From Streptomyces flaveolus (lineage in GTDB: Bacteria > Actinomycetota > Actinomycetes > Streptomycetales > Streptomycetaceae): a stretch of 64,000 bases of DNA. Positions 19,153 to 29,489 of the stretch are shown piece after piece. The notes under the pieces were generated by a model, which worked only from the letters and a program-made list of their open reading frames with translations, was not told the origin of the DNA and did not search any database. Positions within the stretch are counted from its first letter, which is position 1, and each line of letters opens with the position of its first letter. The DNA is taken from the NCBI RefSeq assembly GCF_000716535.1, contig NZ_JNWV01000006.1, positions 248,001 through 312,000 of the forward strand, written 5' to 3'. Made by a program: the position numbers and the translations under genes.

Positions 19153-22107
19153 ATGAGACACAGAGCGAGATCGATCCTCGCTGTCGGCGCGCTTCTGATC
19201 GGCGGAGCGAGCCTCTCACCCATTGCCCAGGCACAGAACGGAAGTCCGGCGCCGTCCGATCCGGACGAAGTCAAGGTCTACCGCGCCGAGGTCACCAAGC
19301 AGCAGGTACCCCTGCTGCTCAAGGCCGGCCAGGACGGCCATGAACTCGGTGAGCGGGTGAGCGGAGGCGGCAGGACCAAGGTCGAGGTCTACCTCACCGG
19401 CAAGCAGGCCGCGCACCTGCGCGAGCAGGGCGTCGACCTCACCGAGCACGCCCTGTCGGCCAAGGCGGAGGCCAGGGTCGAGGACGCCGCCCAGGGCGTG
19501 TTCCGCCCGTACAGCGCAAGCGGCGGGCTCAAGGAGGAGATCCTCCGGACCGCCCAGGCCCATCCCGGCCTGACCAAGGTCGAGTCCATCGGCAGAACCC
19601 TGGGCGGCCAGGACATCCTCGCGCTCAAACTGACCAGGAACGCGAAGAAGTCGAAGGACGGCTCCAGGCCCGCGGTGCTGTACATGTCCAACCAGCACGC
19701 GCGCGAGTGGATCACGCCGGAGATGACCCGGCGTCTGATGCACTACTACCTGGACCGCTACACGACCGACCGGCGCGTCAAGAAGATCGTCGACTCGACC
19801 GAGCTGTGGTTCGTCCTCTCGGCCAACCCGGACGGCTACGACTACACCTTCAAGGACTCCGGCACCCGCCTGTGGCGCAAGAACCTGCGGGACGTCAACG
19901 GCGACGGCGTCATCAGCACCGGCGACGGCGTCGACCTCAACCGCAACTTCCCCTACAAGTGGGGCTACGACGACGAGGGTTCGTCCCCCAACCCCACCAG
20001 CCAGACCTACCGCGGCGCGAGCCCCGGCTCCGAGCCCGAGACCAAGGCCCTCGACGCCTTCGAGAAGCGCGTCGGCTTCCGGTACGGCATCAACTACCAC
20101 TCCGCCGCCGAACTCCTCCTCTACGGCGTCGGCTGGCAGGTGGCGACCCCGACCCCCGACGACGTCCTCTACAAGGCGCTCGCCGGCACCCCCGGCAACT
20201 CCGCCGTCCCGGGCTACCACCCGCAGGTCTCCTCGGAGCTGTACACCACCAACGGCGAGGCGGACGGCCACGCGTCGAACGTCAACGGGATGGCCATGTT
20301 CACCCCGGAGATGTCGACCTGTCAGACCGCGTCGGACCTCGACCCGGACGACGCCTGGAAGAGCCAGGACTGCCAGTCCGTCTTCAACTTCCCCGACGAC
20401 GAGAAGCTGATCCAGCAGGAGTTCGCCAAGAACGTCCCGTTCGCGCTCTCCGTCGCCGAGACCGCCGTGCACCCCGACAAGCCGGCCTCCTCGGTCGGTC
20501 TGAGCGCCGCCGACTTCACCCCGGCCGCGTTCTCGACGTCGTACTCCCGGGGTGCTGACCAGGAGGTCTCGGTCGTCGTCCGCAAGGCGGTCCGGGACAA
20601 GGAACTCAAGTACCGCGTCAACGGCGGCCGTACGCGCGACCAGGCACTGAGGCACTGGAAGGGCGGAGAGACGTACGGCGGTGAGGACAACCTCTACTTC
20701 GACGAGTACCGCGCGAAGGTGCGGGACGGCGAGCCGGGCGACAAGGTCGAGGTGTGGTTCACCGGCAGGACCAGGGGCGGGAAGAAGGTCTCCAGCGCCC
20801 ACTTCACCTACACGATCGCGAAGCGGCCGACCGCCGACACCCTGGTGGTCGCCGAGGAGGGCACGGCCGCCGCACAGGCGCGGACGTACGTGGACGCGCT
20901 GAAGGGCGCCGGGCACCGCGCGCTCGTGTGGGACGTGGCCACGCAAGGTGCCCCGGACGCGCTCGGCGTGCTGAAGCACTTCCGGACGGTCGTGCACTAC
21001 TCCGGCGCGAACGGCCCCGCCAACGCCACCCAGCTCCAGTTGCGCGCCTACCTCAACGAGGGCGGCAGGCTGATCGAGGCCGGCGAGCTGGCCGGCGGCA
21101 GCGTCGACCTCGGCGACGGCACCCTCTCGGACGACTTCAGCCAGTACTACCTGGGCGCCTACAGCCGTACGTCGACCAAGGGGGCCACCGGGTTCACCGG
21201 CTCCGGCGCGCTCGACGGCTTCACCGGCGCCCTCGGTGACGCGCCCGGCAACCCGCTCGACAAGGCCGGCACCTACGGCGTCACCTCCGACGAGCTGCCG
21301 GCCGCCACCTACCCGCAGTTCAAGAGCGCGGGGGCGGGCACCTTCGCCGGCACCGTCAACCCGTACGGGCCGTACACGGGCGCCTCGATGGCCGCCGCCG
21401 TGCACACCGACGACGCCTACAAGCGGCTCACCCGCACCATCGACCTCACCGGGGTCGCCGCCGCCGACAAGCCGGCCCTGGGCACCCGGCTGCTGTGGGA
21501 CACCGAACCCGGCTACGACCACGCGGTGGTCGAGGCGCACACCGTCGGCGCGGACGACTGGACGACCCTGCCGGAGACCGGAGGGGCCACGAAGGCGGCC
21601 GTGCCGGACGAGTGCGGGGGCGGCTTCCTGATCGGTGAGCACCCCTGGCTCAAGCACTACCTGACGCTCACGGGCAACGCCTGCACCGCGACCGGCACCA
21701 CCGGCGCGTGGCACAGCCTCACCGGCAGCTCCGGCGGCTGGCAGCAGGTGAGCTTCGACCTGAGCGCGTACGCCGGGAAGTCCGTCGAGGTCTCGATCAG
21801 CTACATCACCGACCCCGGCAGCGGCGGCCACGGAGTCCTCGCCGACGACGCCTCGCTGGTCGTCGGCGGCACGGCGAGGGAGACCGAGGGCTTCGAGTCG
21901 TCCCTGGGTGCCTGGAAGGCGGCCGGACCGCCCGCCGGCAGCCCGGCGGTGCTGAAGGACTGGACGCGCACCGGGACCCTGTTCCAGACGTACGGAGCGG
22001 TCACCACGGACGACACCGTGCTGCTCGGTTTCGGTCTGGAACAGGTGCCGTCGGCGGCCGACCGGACGGCTCTGCTGCGGAAGGCGTTCGACTCGCTCGA
22101 CAGGTGA
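19153..22107 (+). CDS. Secreted M14-family zinc carboxypeptidase, large multidomain
   Basis: Extracellular metallocarboxypeptidase of 984 aa. The signal peptide is about 27 residues (LLIGGASLSPIAQA), then a propeptide-like region. The M14 domain begins near residue 120. Zinc ligands are H182 and E185 in HAREWITPE, and H316 in INYHSAAE; the catalytic Glu is E386 in MFTPEMSTC. Beyond about residue 450 are regions with no metal site. One (about 560-760) looks like a class I glutamine-amidotransferase-like fold (VVAEEGTAAAQARTYVDAL). The C-terminal part (GWQQVSFDLSAYAGKSVEVS) looks like an immune-inhibitor-A/MAM-like beta-sandwich. ATG 19153 follows an AGGGGGG ribosome site. Its probable role is nutrient peptide release. 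Confidence 0.9.
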   Translation: MRHRARSILAVGALLIGGASLSPIAQAQNGSPAPSDPDEVKVYRAEVTKQQVPLLLKAGQDGHELGERVSGGGRTKVEVYLTGKQAAHLREQGVDLTEHALSAKAEARVEDAAQGVFRPYSASGGLKEEILRTAQAHPGLTKVESIGRTLGGQDILALKLTRNAKKSKDGSRPAVLYMSNQHAREWITPEMTRRLMHYYLDRYTTDRRVKKIVDSTELWFVLSANPDGYDYTFKDSGTRLWRKNLRDVNGDGVISTGDGVDLNRNFPYKWGYDDEGSSPNPTSQTYRGASPGSEPETKALDAFEKRVGFRYGINYHSAAELLLYGVGWQVATPTPDDVLYKALAGTPGNSAVPGYHPQVSSELYTTNGEADGHASNVNGMAMFTPEMSTCQTASDLDPDDAWKSQDCQSVFNFPDDEKLIQQEFAKNVPFALSVAETAVHPDKPASSVGLSAADFTPAAFSTSYSRGADQEVSVVVRKAVRDKELKYRVNGGRTRDQALRHWKGGETYGGEDNLYFDEYRAKVRDGEPGDKVEVWFTGRTRGGKKVSSAHFTYTIAKRPTADTLVVAEEGTAAAQARTYVDALKGAGHRALVWDVATQGAPDALGVLKHFRTVVHYSGANGPANATQLQLRAYLNEGGRLIEAGELAGGSVDLGDGTLSDDFSQYYLGAYSRTSTKGATGFTGSGALDGFTGALGDAPGNPLDKAGTYGVTSDELPAATYPQFKSAGAGTFAGTVNPYGPYTGASMAAAVHTDDAYKRLTRTIDLTGVAAADKPALGTRLLWDTEPGYDHAVVEAHTVGADDWTTLPETGGATKAAVPDECGGGFLIGEHPWLKHYLTLTGNACTATGTTGAWHSLTGSSGGWQQVSFDLSAYAGKSVEVSISYITDPGSGGHGVLADDASLVVGGTARETEGFESSLGAWKAAGPPAGSPAVLKDWTRTGTLFQTYGAVTTDDTVLLGFGLEQVPSAADRTALLRKAFDSLDR

Positions 22108-22239
22108 GCGGGACCCCGTCTCAACGGTGCACGGACGGGGCAGGTATCAAGTGAGCCGACCCGCTCACGAACGAGTGAAAACGGCGTCAAAAACGCGCCG
22201 CGTTCCGTGATGAATGCGGGTGAATCCACTGTCGATCCG

Positions 22240-22277
22240 AGGCGGTCCGTACCCCTACTGGCTGGTACGGACCGCCT
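22240..22277 (+). terminator. Strong hairpin between carboxypeptidase and gap
   Basis: Perfect 14-bp stem (AGGCGGTCCGTACC at 22240-22253, complement at 22264-22277) and a 10-nt loop. A weaker 7-bp stem (22114-22120 / 22134-22140) lies nearer the carboxypeptidase stop. The large hairpin has no T-run; it is probably a terminator, but being upstream of the gap -10 box it could also be a regulator site. Confidence 0.55.
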
Positions 22278-22324
22278 GCCCGTGTATGGGCCATCTCGAT
22301 GTCACCCCGGGGCCCGCAGAGAGG

Positions 22325-23413
<1,089 letters not shown>

Positions 23414-23434
23414 TCGCTGAAGCAGGACCCCGAA

Positions 23435-23487
23435 GTGGGAGCAGGGCCCGTGCAGCGCACCGCCGCGCTGTCCGGGCCCTGTCCCAC
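23435..23487 (+). terminator. Long intercistronic hairpin between gap and pgk
   Basis: 53-nt fold: the arms GTGGGAGCAGGGCCCG (23435-23450) and CGGGCCCTGTCCCAC (23473-23487) pair with one bulged G. An inner CAGCGC/GCGCTG stem follows, with a 6-nt loop. CCTTTTA lies about 25 nt downstream. It is probably a partial terminator or RNA-stability element that lets gap be made in excess of pgk-tpiA. Confidence 0.75.
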
Positions 23488-23549
23488 GTACTGACCACGT
23501 CCTTTTACGATCAGGTGCACCACGAGCCCTCCTGTAGGAGTCCACTCCC

Positions 23550-24761
23550 ATGAAGACGATCGACGAACTTCTCGCCGACGGCGTGAGCGGCAAGCGGGTC
23601 TTCGTCCGCGCCGACCTCAACGTGCCGCTGGCCGACGGGACGATCACCGACGACGGCCGCATCCGCGCCGTCCTGCCCACCGTCAAGGCACTCGCGCAGG
23701 CGGGCGCCAAGGTGGTCGTCGCCTCGCACCTGGGCCGCCCCAAGGGCGCCCCGGACCTCGCCTTCTCGCTGCTGCCCGCCGCCGAGCGCCTCGGTGAACT
23801 GCTCGGCGCCCCGGTCGCCTTCGCCCAGGACACCGTCGGCCCGGCCGCCCACGACGCCGTCGACGGCCTCCAGCCCGGCCAGGTCGCGGTCATCGAGAAC
23901 CTGCGCTTCAACCCCGGCGAGACGTCCAAGGACGACGCCGAGCGCGGTGAGTTCGCCGACCGGCTGGCCGCCCTCGCCGACGTCTACGTCGGTGACGGCT
24001 TCGGCGCCGTGCACCGGGGGCACGCCTCGGTCTACGACCTCCCGGCCCGGCTGCCGCACTACGCCGGCTACCTGATCGCCACCGAGGTCGGCGTCCTGAA
24101 GAAGCTCACCGAGGACGTCAAGCGCCCCTACGTCGTCGCGCTCGGCGGCGCCAAGGTCTCCGACAAGCTCGCCGTCATCGACCAGCTCCTCGGCAAGGCC
24201 GACCGGCTCCTCATCGGCGGCGGTATGGCCTACACCTTCCTCAAGGCCAAGGGCTACGAGGTCGGCATCTCCCTCCTCCAGGAGGACCAGGTCCCGGCCG
24301 TCACGGAGTACATGGAGCGCGCCGAGAAGCAGGGCGTCGAGCTGGTGCTCCCCGTCGACGTCGTGGTCTCCCGGACCTTCCCGGACCTGAAGACCAAGGC
24401 GCCCACCGAGAACACCGTGGTCGACGCGGACAAGATCCCCGCCGACCAGGAGGGCCTGGACATCGGCCCGAAGACCCGAGAGCTCTACGCCTCGAAGCTC
24501 GCCGACGCCTCGACCGTCTTCTGGAACGGTCCCATGGGCGTCTTCGAGCACCCCGACTACGCCGAGGGCACCAAGGCGGTCGCCCAGGCGCTCGTCGACA
24601 CCAACGGCTTCACCGTCGTCGGCGGCGGTGACTCCGCCGCGGCCGTGCGTACGCTCGGCTTCGACGAGAACGCATTCGGCCACATCTCGACCGGTGGCGG
24701 CGCCTCCCTCGAATACCTCGAGGGCAAGACGCTCCCCGGCCTCGCCGCACTGGAGGACTGA
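23550..24761 (+). CDS. pgk: Phosphoglycerate kinase
   Basis: Glycolytic kinase forming ATP and 3-phosphoglycerate from 1,3-bisphosphoglycerate; 403 aa, standard size. The N-domain has VFVRADLNVPLADG and the basic substrate patch (SHLGRPKGAPD, LRFNPGETSKDD). The hinge and C-domain have YVVALGGAKVSDKLAVIDQLL, and the nucleotide site ends with VVGGGDSAAAV and STGGGASLEYLEGKTLPGL. ATG 23550 has TAGGAG upstream. tpiA follows after 3 nt, so the two are co-translated. Confidence 0.98.
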   Translation: MKTIDELLADGVSGKRVFVRADLNVPLADGTITDDGRIRAVLPTVKALAQAGAKVVVASHLGRPKGAPDLAFSLLPAAERLGELLGAPVAFAQDTVGPAAHDAVDGLQPGQVAVIENLRFNPGETSKDDAERGEFADRLAALADVYVGDGFGAVHRGHASVYDLPARLPHYAGYLIATEVGVLKKLTEDVKRPYVVALGGAKVSDKLAVIDQLLGKADRLLIGGGMAYTFLKAKGYEVGISLLQEDQVPAVTEYMERAEKQGVELVLPVDVVVSRTFPDLKTKAPTENTVVDADKIPADQEGLDIGPKTRELYASKLADASTVFWNGPMGVFEHPDYAEGTKAVAQALVDTNGFTVVGGGDSAAAVRTLGFDENAFGHISTGGGASLEYLEGKTLPGLAALED

Positions 24762-24764
24762 CCC

Positions 24765-25541
24765 TTGAGCACGCGCACGCCGCTGATGGCGGGCAACTGG
24801 AAGATGAACCTCAACCACCTGGAGGCCATCGCACACGTCCAGAAGCTCGCGTTCGCCCTGGCCGACAAGGACTACGAGGCCGTCGAGGTCGCCGTCCTGC
24901 CGCCCTTCACCGACCTGCGCTCCGTGCAGACGCTGGTCGACGGCGACAAGCTCAAGATCAAGTACGGCGCCCAGGACATCTCCCAGCACGACTCCGGCGC
25001 CTACACGGGCGAGATCTCCGGCCCGATGCTGGCCAAGCTGAAGTGCACCTACGTGGTGATCGGCCACTCCGAGCGGCGCCAGTACCACAACGAGACCGAC
25101 GAGGTGGTCAACGCCAAGGTCAAGGCCGCGTACAAGCACGGCCTCACCCCGATCCTGTGCGTCGGCGAGGAACTGGACGTCCGCGAGGCGGGCGAGCACG
25201 TCAGCCACACCCTCACCCAGGTCGAGGGCGGCCTCAAGGACCTGCCGGCCGAGCAGGCCGAGACCGTGGTGATCGCCTACGAGCCCGTGTGGGCCATCGG
25301 CACCGGCAAGGTCTGCGGCGCCGGGGACGCCCAGGAGGTCTGCGCCGCCATCCGCGCCAAGATCGCCGAGCTGTACTCCCAGGACGTGGCCGACAAGGTC
25401 CGCATCCAGTACGGCGGCTCCGTCAAGTCGGGCAACGTCGCCGAGATCATGTCCCAGGCCGACATCGACGGCGCCCTGGTCGGCGGCGCCTCGCTGGACG
25501 CCGACGAGTTCGTCAAGATCGTGCGCTTCCGCGACCAGTGA
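24765..25541 (+). CDS. tpiA: Triosephosphate isomerase
   Basis: Interconverts dihydroxyacetone phosphate and glyceraldehyde-3-phosphate; 258 aa TIM barrel. Catalytic residues are visible: Lys in GNWKMNLN, His in VVIGHSERR, Glu in [13 protein letters not shown]; the phosphate-binding loop is [11 protein letters not shown]. The start is TTG 24765, 3 nt after the pgk stop, with GGAGG overlapping the pgk end; the only alternative, ATG 24786, would remove family-conserved residues ([11 protein letters not shown]). The TTG start and tight coupling may keep its level below that of pgk. Confidence 0.97.
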   Translation: MSTRTPLMAGNWKMNLNHLEAIAHVQKLAFALADKDYEAVEVAVLPPFTDLRSVQTLVDGDKLKIKYGAQDISQHDSGAYTGEISGPMLAKLKCTYVVIGHSERRQYHNETDEVVNAKVKAAYKHGLTPILCVGEELDVREAGEHVSHTLTQVEGGLKDLPAEQAETVVIAYEPVWAIGTGKVCGAGDAQEVCAAIRAKIAELYSQDVADKVRIQYGGSVKSGNVAEIMSQADIDGALVGGASLDADEFVKIVRFRDQ

Positions 25542-25585
25542 TCATGTCCGTGAGTAGGCGGTAGCGGCGATACGTCGTACCCTTG

Positions 25586-25614
25586 CGGGGGCACAGCCAG
25601 GTGCTGTGCCCCCG
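25586..25614 (+). terminator. Hairpin between tpiA and secG
   Basis: Perfect 12-bp stem CGGGGGCACAGC with complement and a 5-nt loop (CAGGT), ending 34 nt before the secG start. No T-run. It may end the glycolytic transcript or act as a leader structure for secG. Confidence 0.65.
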
Positions 25615-25648
25615 TCGTCCATCCGAATCCGAGGAAGTTGGTCCAGCC

Positions 25649-25885
25649 GTGGTTTTGGGGTTCTCGATCGCCCTGATCGTCTTCAGCCTGCTGCTGATGC
25701 TGCTGGTGCTGATGCACAAGGGAAAGGGCGGCGGCCTCTCCGACATGTTCGGTGGCGGCATGCAGTCCTCCGTCGGCGGCTCCTCGGTCGCCGAGCGCAA
25801 CCTCGACCGGATCACCATCGTGGTCGGCCTGCTGTGGTTCGCGTGCATCATCGTCCTCGGCATGCTGATCAAGACGAACAGCTGA
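25649..25885 (+). CDS. secG: Preprotein translocase subunit SecG
   Basis: Small subunit of the SecYEG protein-export channel, 78 aa, two membrane segments. Residues 2-23 form the first (LGFSIALIVFSLLLMLLVLM). The cytoplasmic loop carries the family-diagnostic HKGKGGGLSDMFGGGMQSS, then VAERNLDRIT, and the second helix is VVGLLWFACIIVLGMLI. The start is GTG 25649; a longer frame to 25583 runs through the hairpin. GAGGAAG lies about 12 nt upstream. SecG next to tpiA is a common arrangement in Gram-positives. Confidence 0.95.
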   Translation: MVLGFSIALIVFSLLLMLLVLMHKGKGGGLSDMFGGGMQSSVGGSSVAERNLDRITIVVGLLWFACIIVLGMLIKTNS

Positions 25886-25911
25886 CACGCGAACAGTACA
25901 TTCCGCACGTA

Positions 25912-25960
25912 AAGCCCCATGTTCGGTACGCGCTCCTGAGCGCGGCCTATCATGGGGCTT
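25912..25960 (+). terminator. Terminator after secG
   Basis: Two-part hairpin: an outer 10-bp perfect stem AAGCCCCATG (25912-25921 with 25951-25960) and an inner CGCGCTC/GAGCGCG stem (25929-25935 / 25938-25944). It ends the secG transcript. Confidence 0.8.
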
Positions 25961-25994
25961 GCGTCTGGGTGTGGGGGCCGGTAACTCCAATCAC

Positions 25995-26061
25995 TGGACG
26001 CGCGTTGGGCCTTACGTAGACTGAGGCGCTCGCGGCGAAGCGAAACGCCGACTCGCTTCGC
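25995..26061 (+). promoter_or_regulatory. Promoter and leader hairpin of the RbpA-like gene
   Basis: TGGACG (25995-26000), a 16-nt spacer and TAGACT (26017-26022) form a likely promoter. The resulting leader of about 60 nt contains an 8-bp hairpin, GCGAAGCG (26035-26042) with CGCTTCGC (26054-26061). The hairpin ends just before the ribosome site GGGAG at about 26075-26080. Confidence 0.5.
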
Positions 26062-26088
26062 GGCACCATCACGCAGGGAGTTACGACC

Positions 26089-26424
26089 GTGGCAAGTGGC
26101 AACGCGATCCGAGGAAGCCGGGTCGGGGCGGGGCCGATGGGCGAGGCCGAGCGCGGCGAGTCCGCGCCGCGTCTGCGCATCTCCTTCTGGTGCTCCAACG
26201 GGCATGAGACGCAGCCCAGCTTCGCCAGCGACGCGCAGGTTCCCGAGACCTGGGACTGCCCGCGCTGCGGCTTCCCGGCCGGCCAGGACCGGGACAACCC
26301 GCCGGACCCGCCGCGCACCGAGCCGTACAAGACGCACCTGGCGTATGTACGGGAGCGGCGCAGCGACGCGGACGGCGAGGCGATCCTCGCCGAGGCGCTC
26401 GCCAAACTGCGAGGCGAGATCTAG
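26089..26424 (+). CDS. RbpA-family RNA polymerase-binding protein (paralogue)
   Basis: 111-aa protein that resembles RbpA, the actinobacterial RNA polymerase-binding activator of HrdB-type sigma factors. The signs are the N-terminal NAIRGSRVG (compare the RbpA start), a core with CSNGHETQPSFASDAQVPETWDC, the CPRCG pair, a linker, then RTEPYKTHLAYVRERRSDADGEAIL in place of RbpA's sigma-interacting region. The Cys/His arrangement (C-x2-H ... C-x2-C) could bind zinc. The protein lacks most of the C-terminal extension of canonical RbpA, so it is probably the second paralogue. GTG 26089 has GCAGGGAG 8 nt upstream. Confidence 0.8.
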   Translation: MASGNAIRGSRVGAGPMGEAERGESAPRLRISFWCSNGHETQPSFASDAQVPETWDCPRCGFPAGQDRDNPPDPPRTEPYKTHLAYVRERRSDADGEAILAEALAKLRGEI

Positions 26425-26545
26425 GAGTTGTGACCGGCCGGGTGCCCGCGGGCGCCTGGCCGGAGCCGTTTCGCCCCGCTGCGGACGGTCCGTTGTCAGT
26501 GCTGCCCTCTACCGTGTGTGCATCGGCGCATCGGAGGGGGCGAGC

Positions 26546-27814
26546 GTGGTGGCGGTCGGGACGGCGAGCAGGGGGACACCTGCCTGGCGCGGTGGATTCG
26601 GCCGGCTGTGGACGGCCGCCGTGGTCTCCCGGTTCGGTGACGCGTTGCGCACGTCCGCGCTGCCGTTGCTCGCCGTGCGCCTCACCGACCAGCCCCTGGT
26701 CATCGCCTCCGTCACCGCCTGTGGCTATCTGCCCTGGCTGCTGTTCGGGCTGTTCGGCGGTGCCGTGGCGGACCGCGTCGACCAACGGCGGGCGATGTGG
26801 CTGGTGGACACGGTGCGGGGCCTGCTCGTCGCCGGTTTCGCCCTCGCCGTGGGCCTCGGGTGCGCCTCGATACCCCTGCTGATCGCGCTCGCCTTCTCTC
26901 TCACCGCGCTCCAGACGCTCTTCGACAACGCCTCCACGGCCCTGTTGCCCTCCCTGGTGGACCGGGAGGCCCTGGGCGGTGCGAACGCCCGGCTGATGAC
27001 CGGCCAGCAGTTGGCGGGCGGACTGCTGGCGGGCCCGTTCGTGCCGCTGTTGCTGGCGGCCGGGGCGTTCATGCCGTTCGTGGCGGACGCGGGCACGTAC
27101 CTGGTGGCCGCCGCGCTCGTGGCGTCCCTGCGAGTACGGCCGCCGGAGCGGGAGCCCCGCCCGCCCGGCAGCACCCTGCGCACGGAGATCGGGGCGGGCC
27201 TGCGCGCGCTGTGGCGGGACCGGGTGCTCCGCGCGGTCTGTGTGGCCACGCTGCTGTGCAACATCGGCATGGGTGCCCTGATCGCCACGCTGGCGCTGCA
27301 CGTCACCCGCTGGCTGCACGCGGGCGACACCGGCTACATCGCCGCCATGACGTCGTACTCGGCCGGCAGCCTGGCCGGCGGTCTCGTCGCCCAGCGGATC
27401 GCGCGCCGCACCGGCCGGGTGCGGGCCCTGCTGCTCGGCGGCACGCTCCAGACGGGCGCGCTGCTGCTCATCGGCTCCGTGCGGCACGTGCCCGCGCTGG
27501 TCGCCGGGATGCTGGTGCTCGGCGCGATGAACATGGTCTGGAACGTCAACCAGGTCACCCTGATGCAGCAACGCAGTCCCGGGTCCATGGTGGGCCGCAT
27601 CGCCTCGGCCTTCCGTACGTCCTCCACCTCCGGTGCCCCGCTCGGCGCGTTCCTCGGCGGGGCCGTGGCCGGACTGTACGGCCTCAACGCACCGGCCCTG
27701 CTCGCGGCCGTCCTGTTCGCCTCGGCCGTCGTCGCGCTGATACCAGGGCGCGAACCCGACGTATCCGTCGTCGTGCGTGAAGACAGCGTCTCCACCGCTC
27801 GTCCCGCGCGCTGA
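26546..27814 (+). CDS. MFS transporter, probable exporter
   Basis: Major facilitator protein of 422 aa, with about 12 membrane segments, in the EntS/DHA3-like drug and siderophore efflux group. Visible are [26 protein letters not shown] (first helix), the loop motif [38 protein letters not shown] and the second-half loop [22 protein letters not shown] 26546 is chosen because GGAGGGGG lies 6 nt upstream; the frame stays open to 26096, but that overlaps the RbpA-like gene. Substrate unknown. It is followed after about 50 nt by pgi on the same strand. Confidence 0.88.
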   Translation: MVAVGTASRGTPAWRGGFGRLWTAAVVSRFGDALRTSALPLLAVRLTDQPLVIASVTACGYLPWLLFGLFGGAVADRVDQRRAMWLVDTVRGLLVAGFALAVGLGCASIPLLIALAFSLTALQTLFDNASTALLPSLVDREALGGANARLMTGQQLAGGLLAGPFVPLLLAAGAFMPFVADAGTYLVAAALVASLRVRPPEREPRPPGSTLRTEIGAGLRALWRDRVLRAVCVATLLCNIGMGALIATLALHVTRWLHAGDTGYIAAMTSYSAGSLAGGLVAQRIARRTGRVRALLLGGTLQTGALLLIGSVRHVPALVAGMLVLGAMNMVWNVNQVTLMQQRSPGSMVGRIASAFRTSSTSGAPLGAFLGGAVAGLYGLNAPALLAAVLFASAVVALIPGREPDVSVVVREDSVSTARPAR

Positions 27815-27866
27815 TCAATTAGGTTGGAACGGCTGGGACAGGCACGAAAGAAGGCGGAAGTCGGAC

Positions 27867-29459
27867 ATGAACGCAGACGGCCGTACCAGGCTCAACCAGA
27901 CCCCCGAGTGGACCGCTCTCGCCAAGCACCGGGAGGAGCTGGCGGACACCCGTCTCAGGGACCTGTTCGCCGCCGATCCCGCGCGCGGCACCGGGTACAC
28001 GCTCCAGGTCGGCGACCTGTACATCGACTACTCGAAGCACCTGGTCACCGACGAGACCCTGCGCCTGCTGCGCGAGCTGGCCGCGGCGACGGACGTCTTC
28101 GGCCTCAGGGACGCCATGTTCCGCGGCGAGAAGATCAACGTCACCGAGAACCGGGCCGTGCTGCACACCGCGCTGCGCGCCCCGCGTGACGCGGTCGTCG
28201 AGGTCGACGGCGAGAACGTGGTCCCGGACGTGCACGCGGTGCTCGACAAGATGGCCGGCTTCGCCGACCGGGTCCGCTCCGGCGAGTGGACCGGCCACAC
28301 CGGCAAGCGCATCAAGAACGTGATCAACGTCGGCATCGGCGGTTCGGACCTCGGGCCCGCGATGGCCTACGAGGTGCTGCGCTGCTTCACCGACCGCGAC
28401 CTCACGGTCCGCTTCGTCTCCAACGTGGACGGCGCCGACCTGCACGAGGCCACCCGGGACCTCGACCCGGCGGAGACGCTGTTCGTCATCGCCTCCAAGA
28501 CCTTCACCACCATCGAGACCATCACCAACGCGACCTCCGCGCGGAAGTGGCTGCTGGCGGCGCTCGGTGACCAGGCCGCCGTGGCCAAGCACTTCGTGGC
28601 GCTGTCCACGAACGCCGAGAAGGTCGCCGAGTTCGGCATCGACACGGCCAACATGTTCGAGTTCTGGGACTGGGTCGGCGGCCGGTACTCCTACGACTCC
28701 GCGATCGGCCTCTCCTTGATGATCGCCATCGGCCCGGACCGCTTCCGCGAGATGCTGGACGGCTTCCGGATCGTCGACGACCACTTCCGCACCGCGCCCG
28801 CCGAGGCCAACGTCCCGCTGCTGCTGGGCCTGTTGGGCATCTGGTACGACAACTTCCACGACGCCCAGTCGCACGCCGTGCTGCCGTACAGCCACTACCT
28901 CTCCAAGTTCACCGCCTATCTCCAGCAGCTCGACATGGAGTCCAACGGCAAGTACGTCGCCCGCGACGGCAAGCAGGTGGACTGGCAGACCGGGCCGATC
29001 GTGTGGGGCACGCCCGGCACCAACGGGCAGCACGCCTACTACCAGTTGATCCACCAGGGCACCAAGCTGATCCCGGCCGACTTCATCGGCTTCGCCCGGC
29101 CGGTCGCCGAACTGAGCGAGGAACTCAAGGCCCAGCACGATCTGTTGATGGCCAACTTCTTCGCCCAGACCCAGGCGCTCGCCTTCGGCAAGACCGCCGA
29201 GGAGGTCCGCGCGGAGGGTGTCCCCGAGGAACTGGTCCCGCACAAGACCTTCCAGGGCAACCGGCCGACCACGACGATCCTCGCCCGTGAGCTGACCCCG
29301 TCCGTGCTGGGCCAGCTCGTCGCCCTCTACGAGCACAAGGTGTTCGTGCAGGGCGCGGTGTGGAACATCGACTCCTTCGACCAGTGGGGCGTGGAGCTGG
29401 GCAAGGTCCTCGCCAAGCGTGGTGATGTCCCTGCGCGCTCTGCCGCCTCCATCCCCTAG
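27867..29459 (+). CDS. pgi: Glucose-6-phosphate isomerase, C-terminus shortened
   Basis: Interconverts glucose-6-phosphate and fructose-6-phosphate. Family motifs are intact: [38 protein letters not shown] (here [18 protein letters not shown]), [12 protein letters not shown] with the catalytic region, [26 protein letters not shown] with the catalytic His, and [15 protein letters not shown] with the conserved Lys. The protein is 530 aa, whereas family members, as I recall, are about 550. After AKR the sequence becomes [12 protein letters not shown] and stops, lacking the usual final helix. The stop codon lies inside a TAGGGT box of the next gene. ATG 27867 follows GGCGGAAG. Confidence 0.93.
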   Translation: MNADGRTRLNQTPEWTALAKHREELADTRLRDLFAADPARGTGYTLQVGDLYIDYSKHLVTDETLRLLRELAAATDVFGLRDAMFRGEKINVTENRAVLHTALRAPRDAVVEVDGENVVPDVHAVLDKMAGFADRVRSGEWTGHTGKRIKNVINVGIGGSDLGPAMAYEVLRCFTDRDLTVRFVSNVDGADLHEATRDLDPAETLFVIASKTFTTIETITNATSARKWLLAALGDQAAVAKHFVALSTNAEKVAEFGIDTANMFEFWDWVGGRYSYDSAIGLSLMIAIGPDRFREMLDGFRIVDDHFRTAPAEANVPLLLGLLGIWYDNFHDAQSHAVLPYSHYLSKFTAYLQQLDMESNGKYVARDGKQVDWQTGPIVWGTPGTNGQHAYYQLIHQGTKLIPADFIGFARPVAELSEELKAQHDLLMANFFAQTQALAFGKTAEEVRAEGVPEELVPHKTFQGNRPTTTILARELTPSVLGQLVALYEHKVFVQGAVWNIDSFDQWGVELGKVLAKRGDVPARSAASIP

Positions 29460-29462
29460 GGT
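29457..29462 (+). promoter_or_regulatory. -10 box of the DsbA-like gene, overlapping the pgi stop
   Basis: TAGGGT at 29457-29462 includes the pgi stop codon TAG. A start near 29469 would give a leader of about 20 nt carrying the AGGGGAGGGA ribosome site. Confidence 0.4.
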
Positions 29463-29489
29463 TCCGCTGGACCAGGGGAGGGAGTGCGC

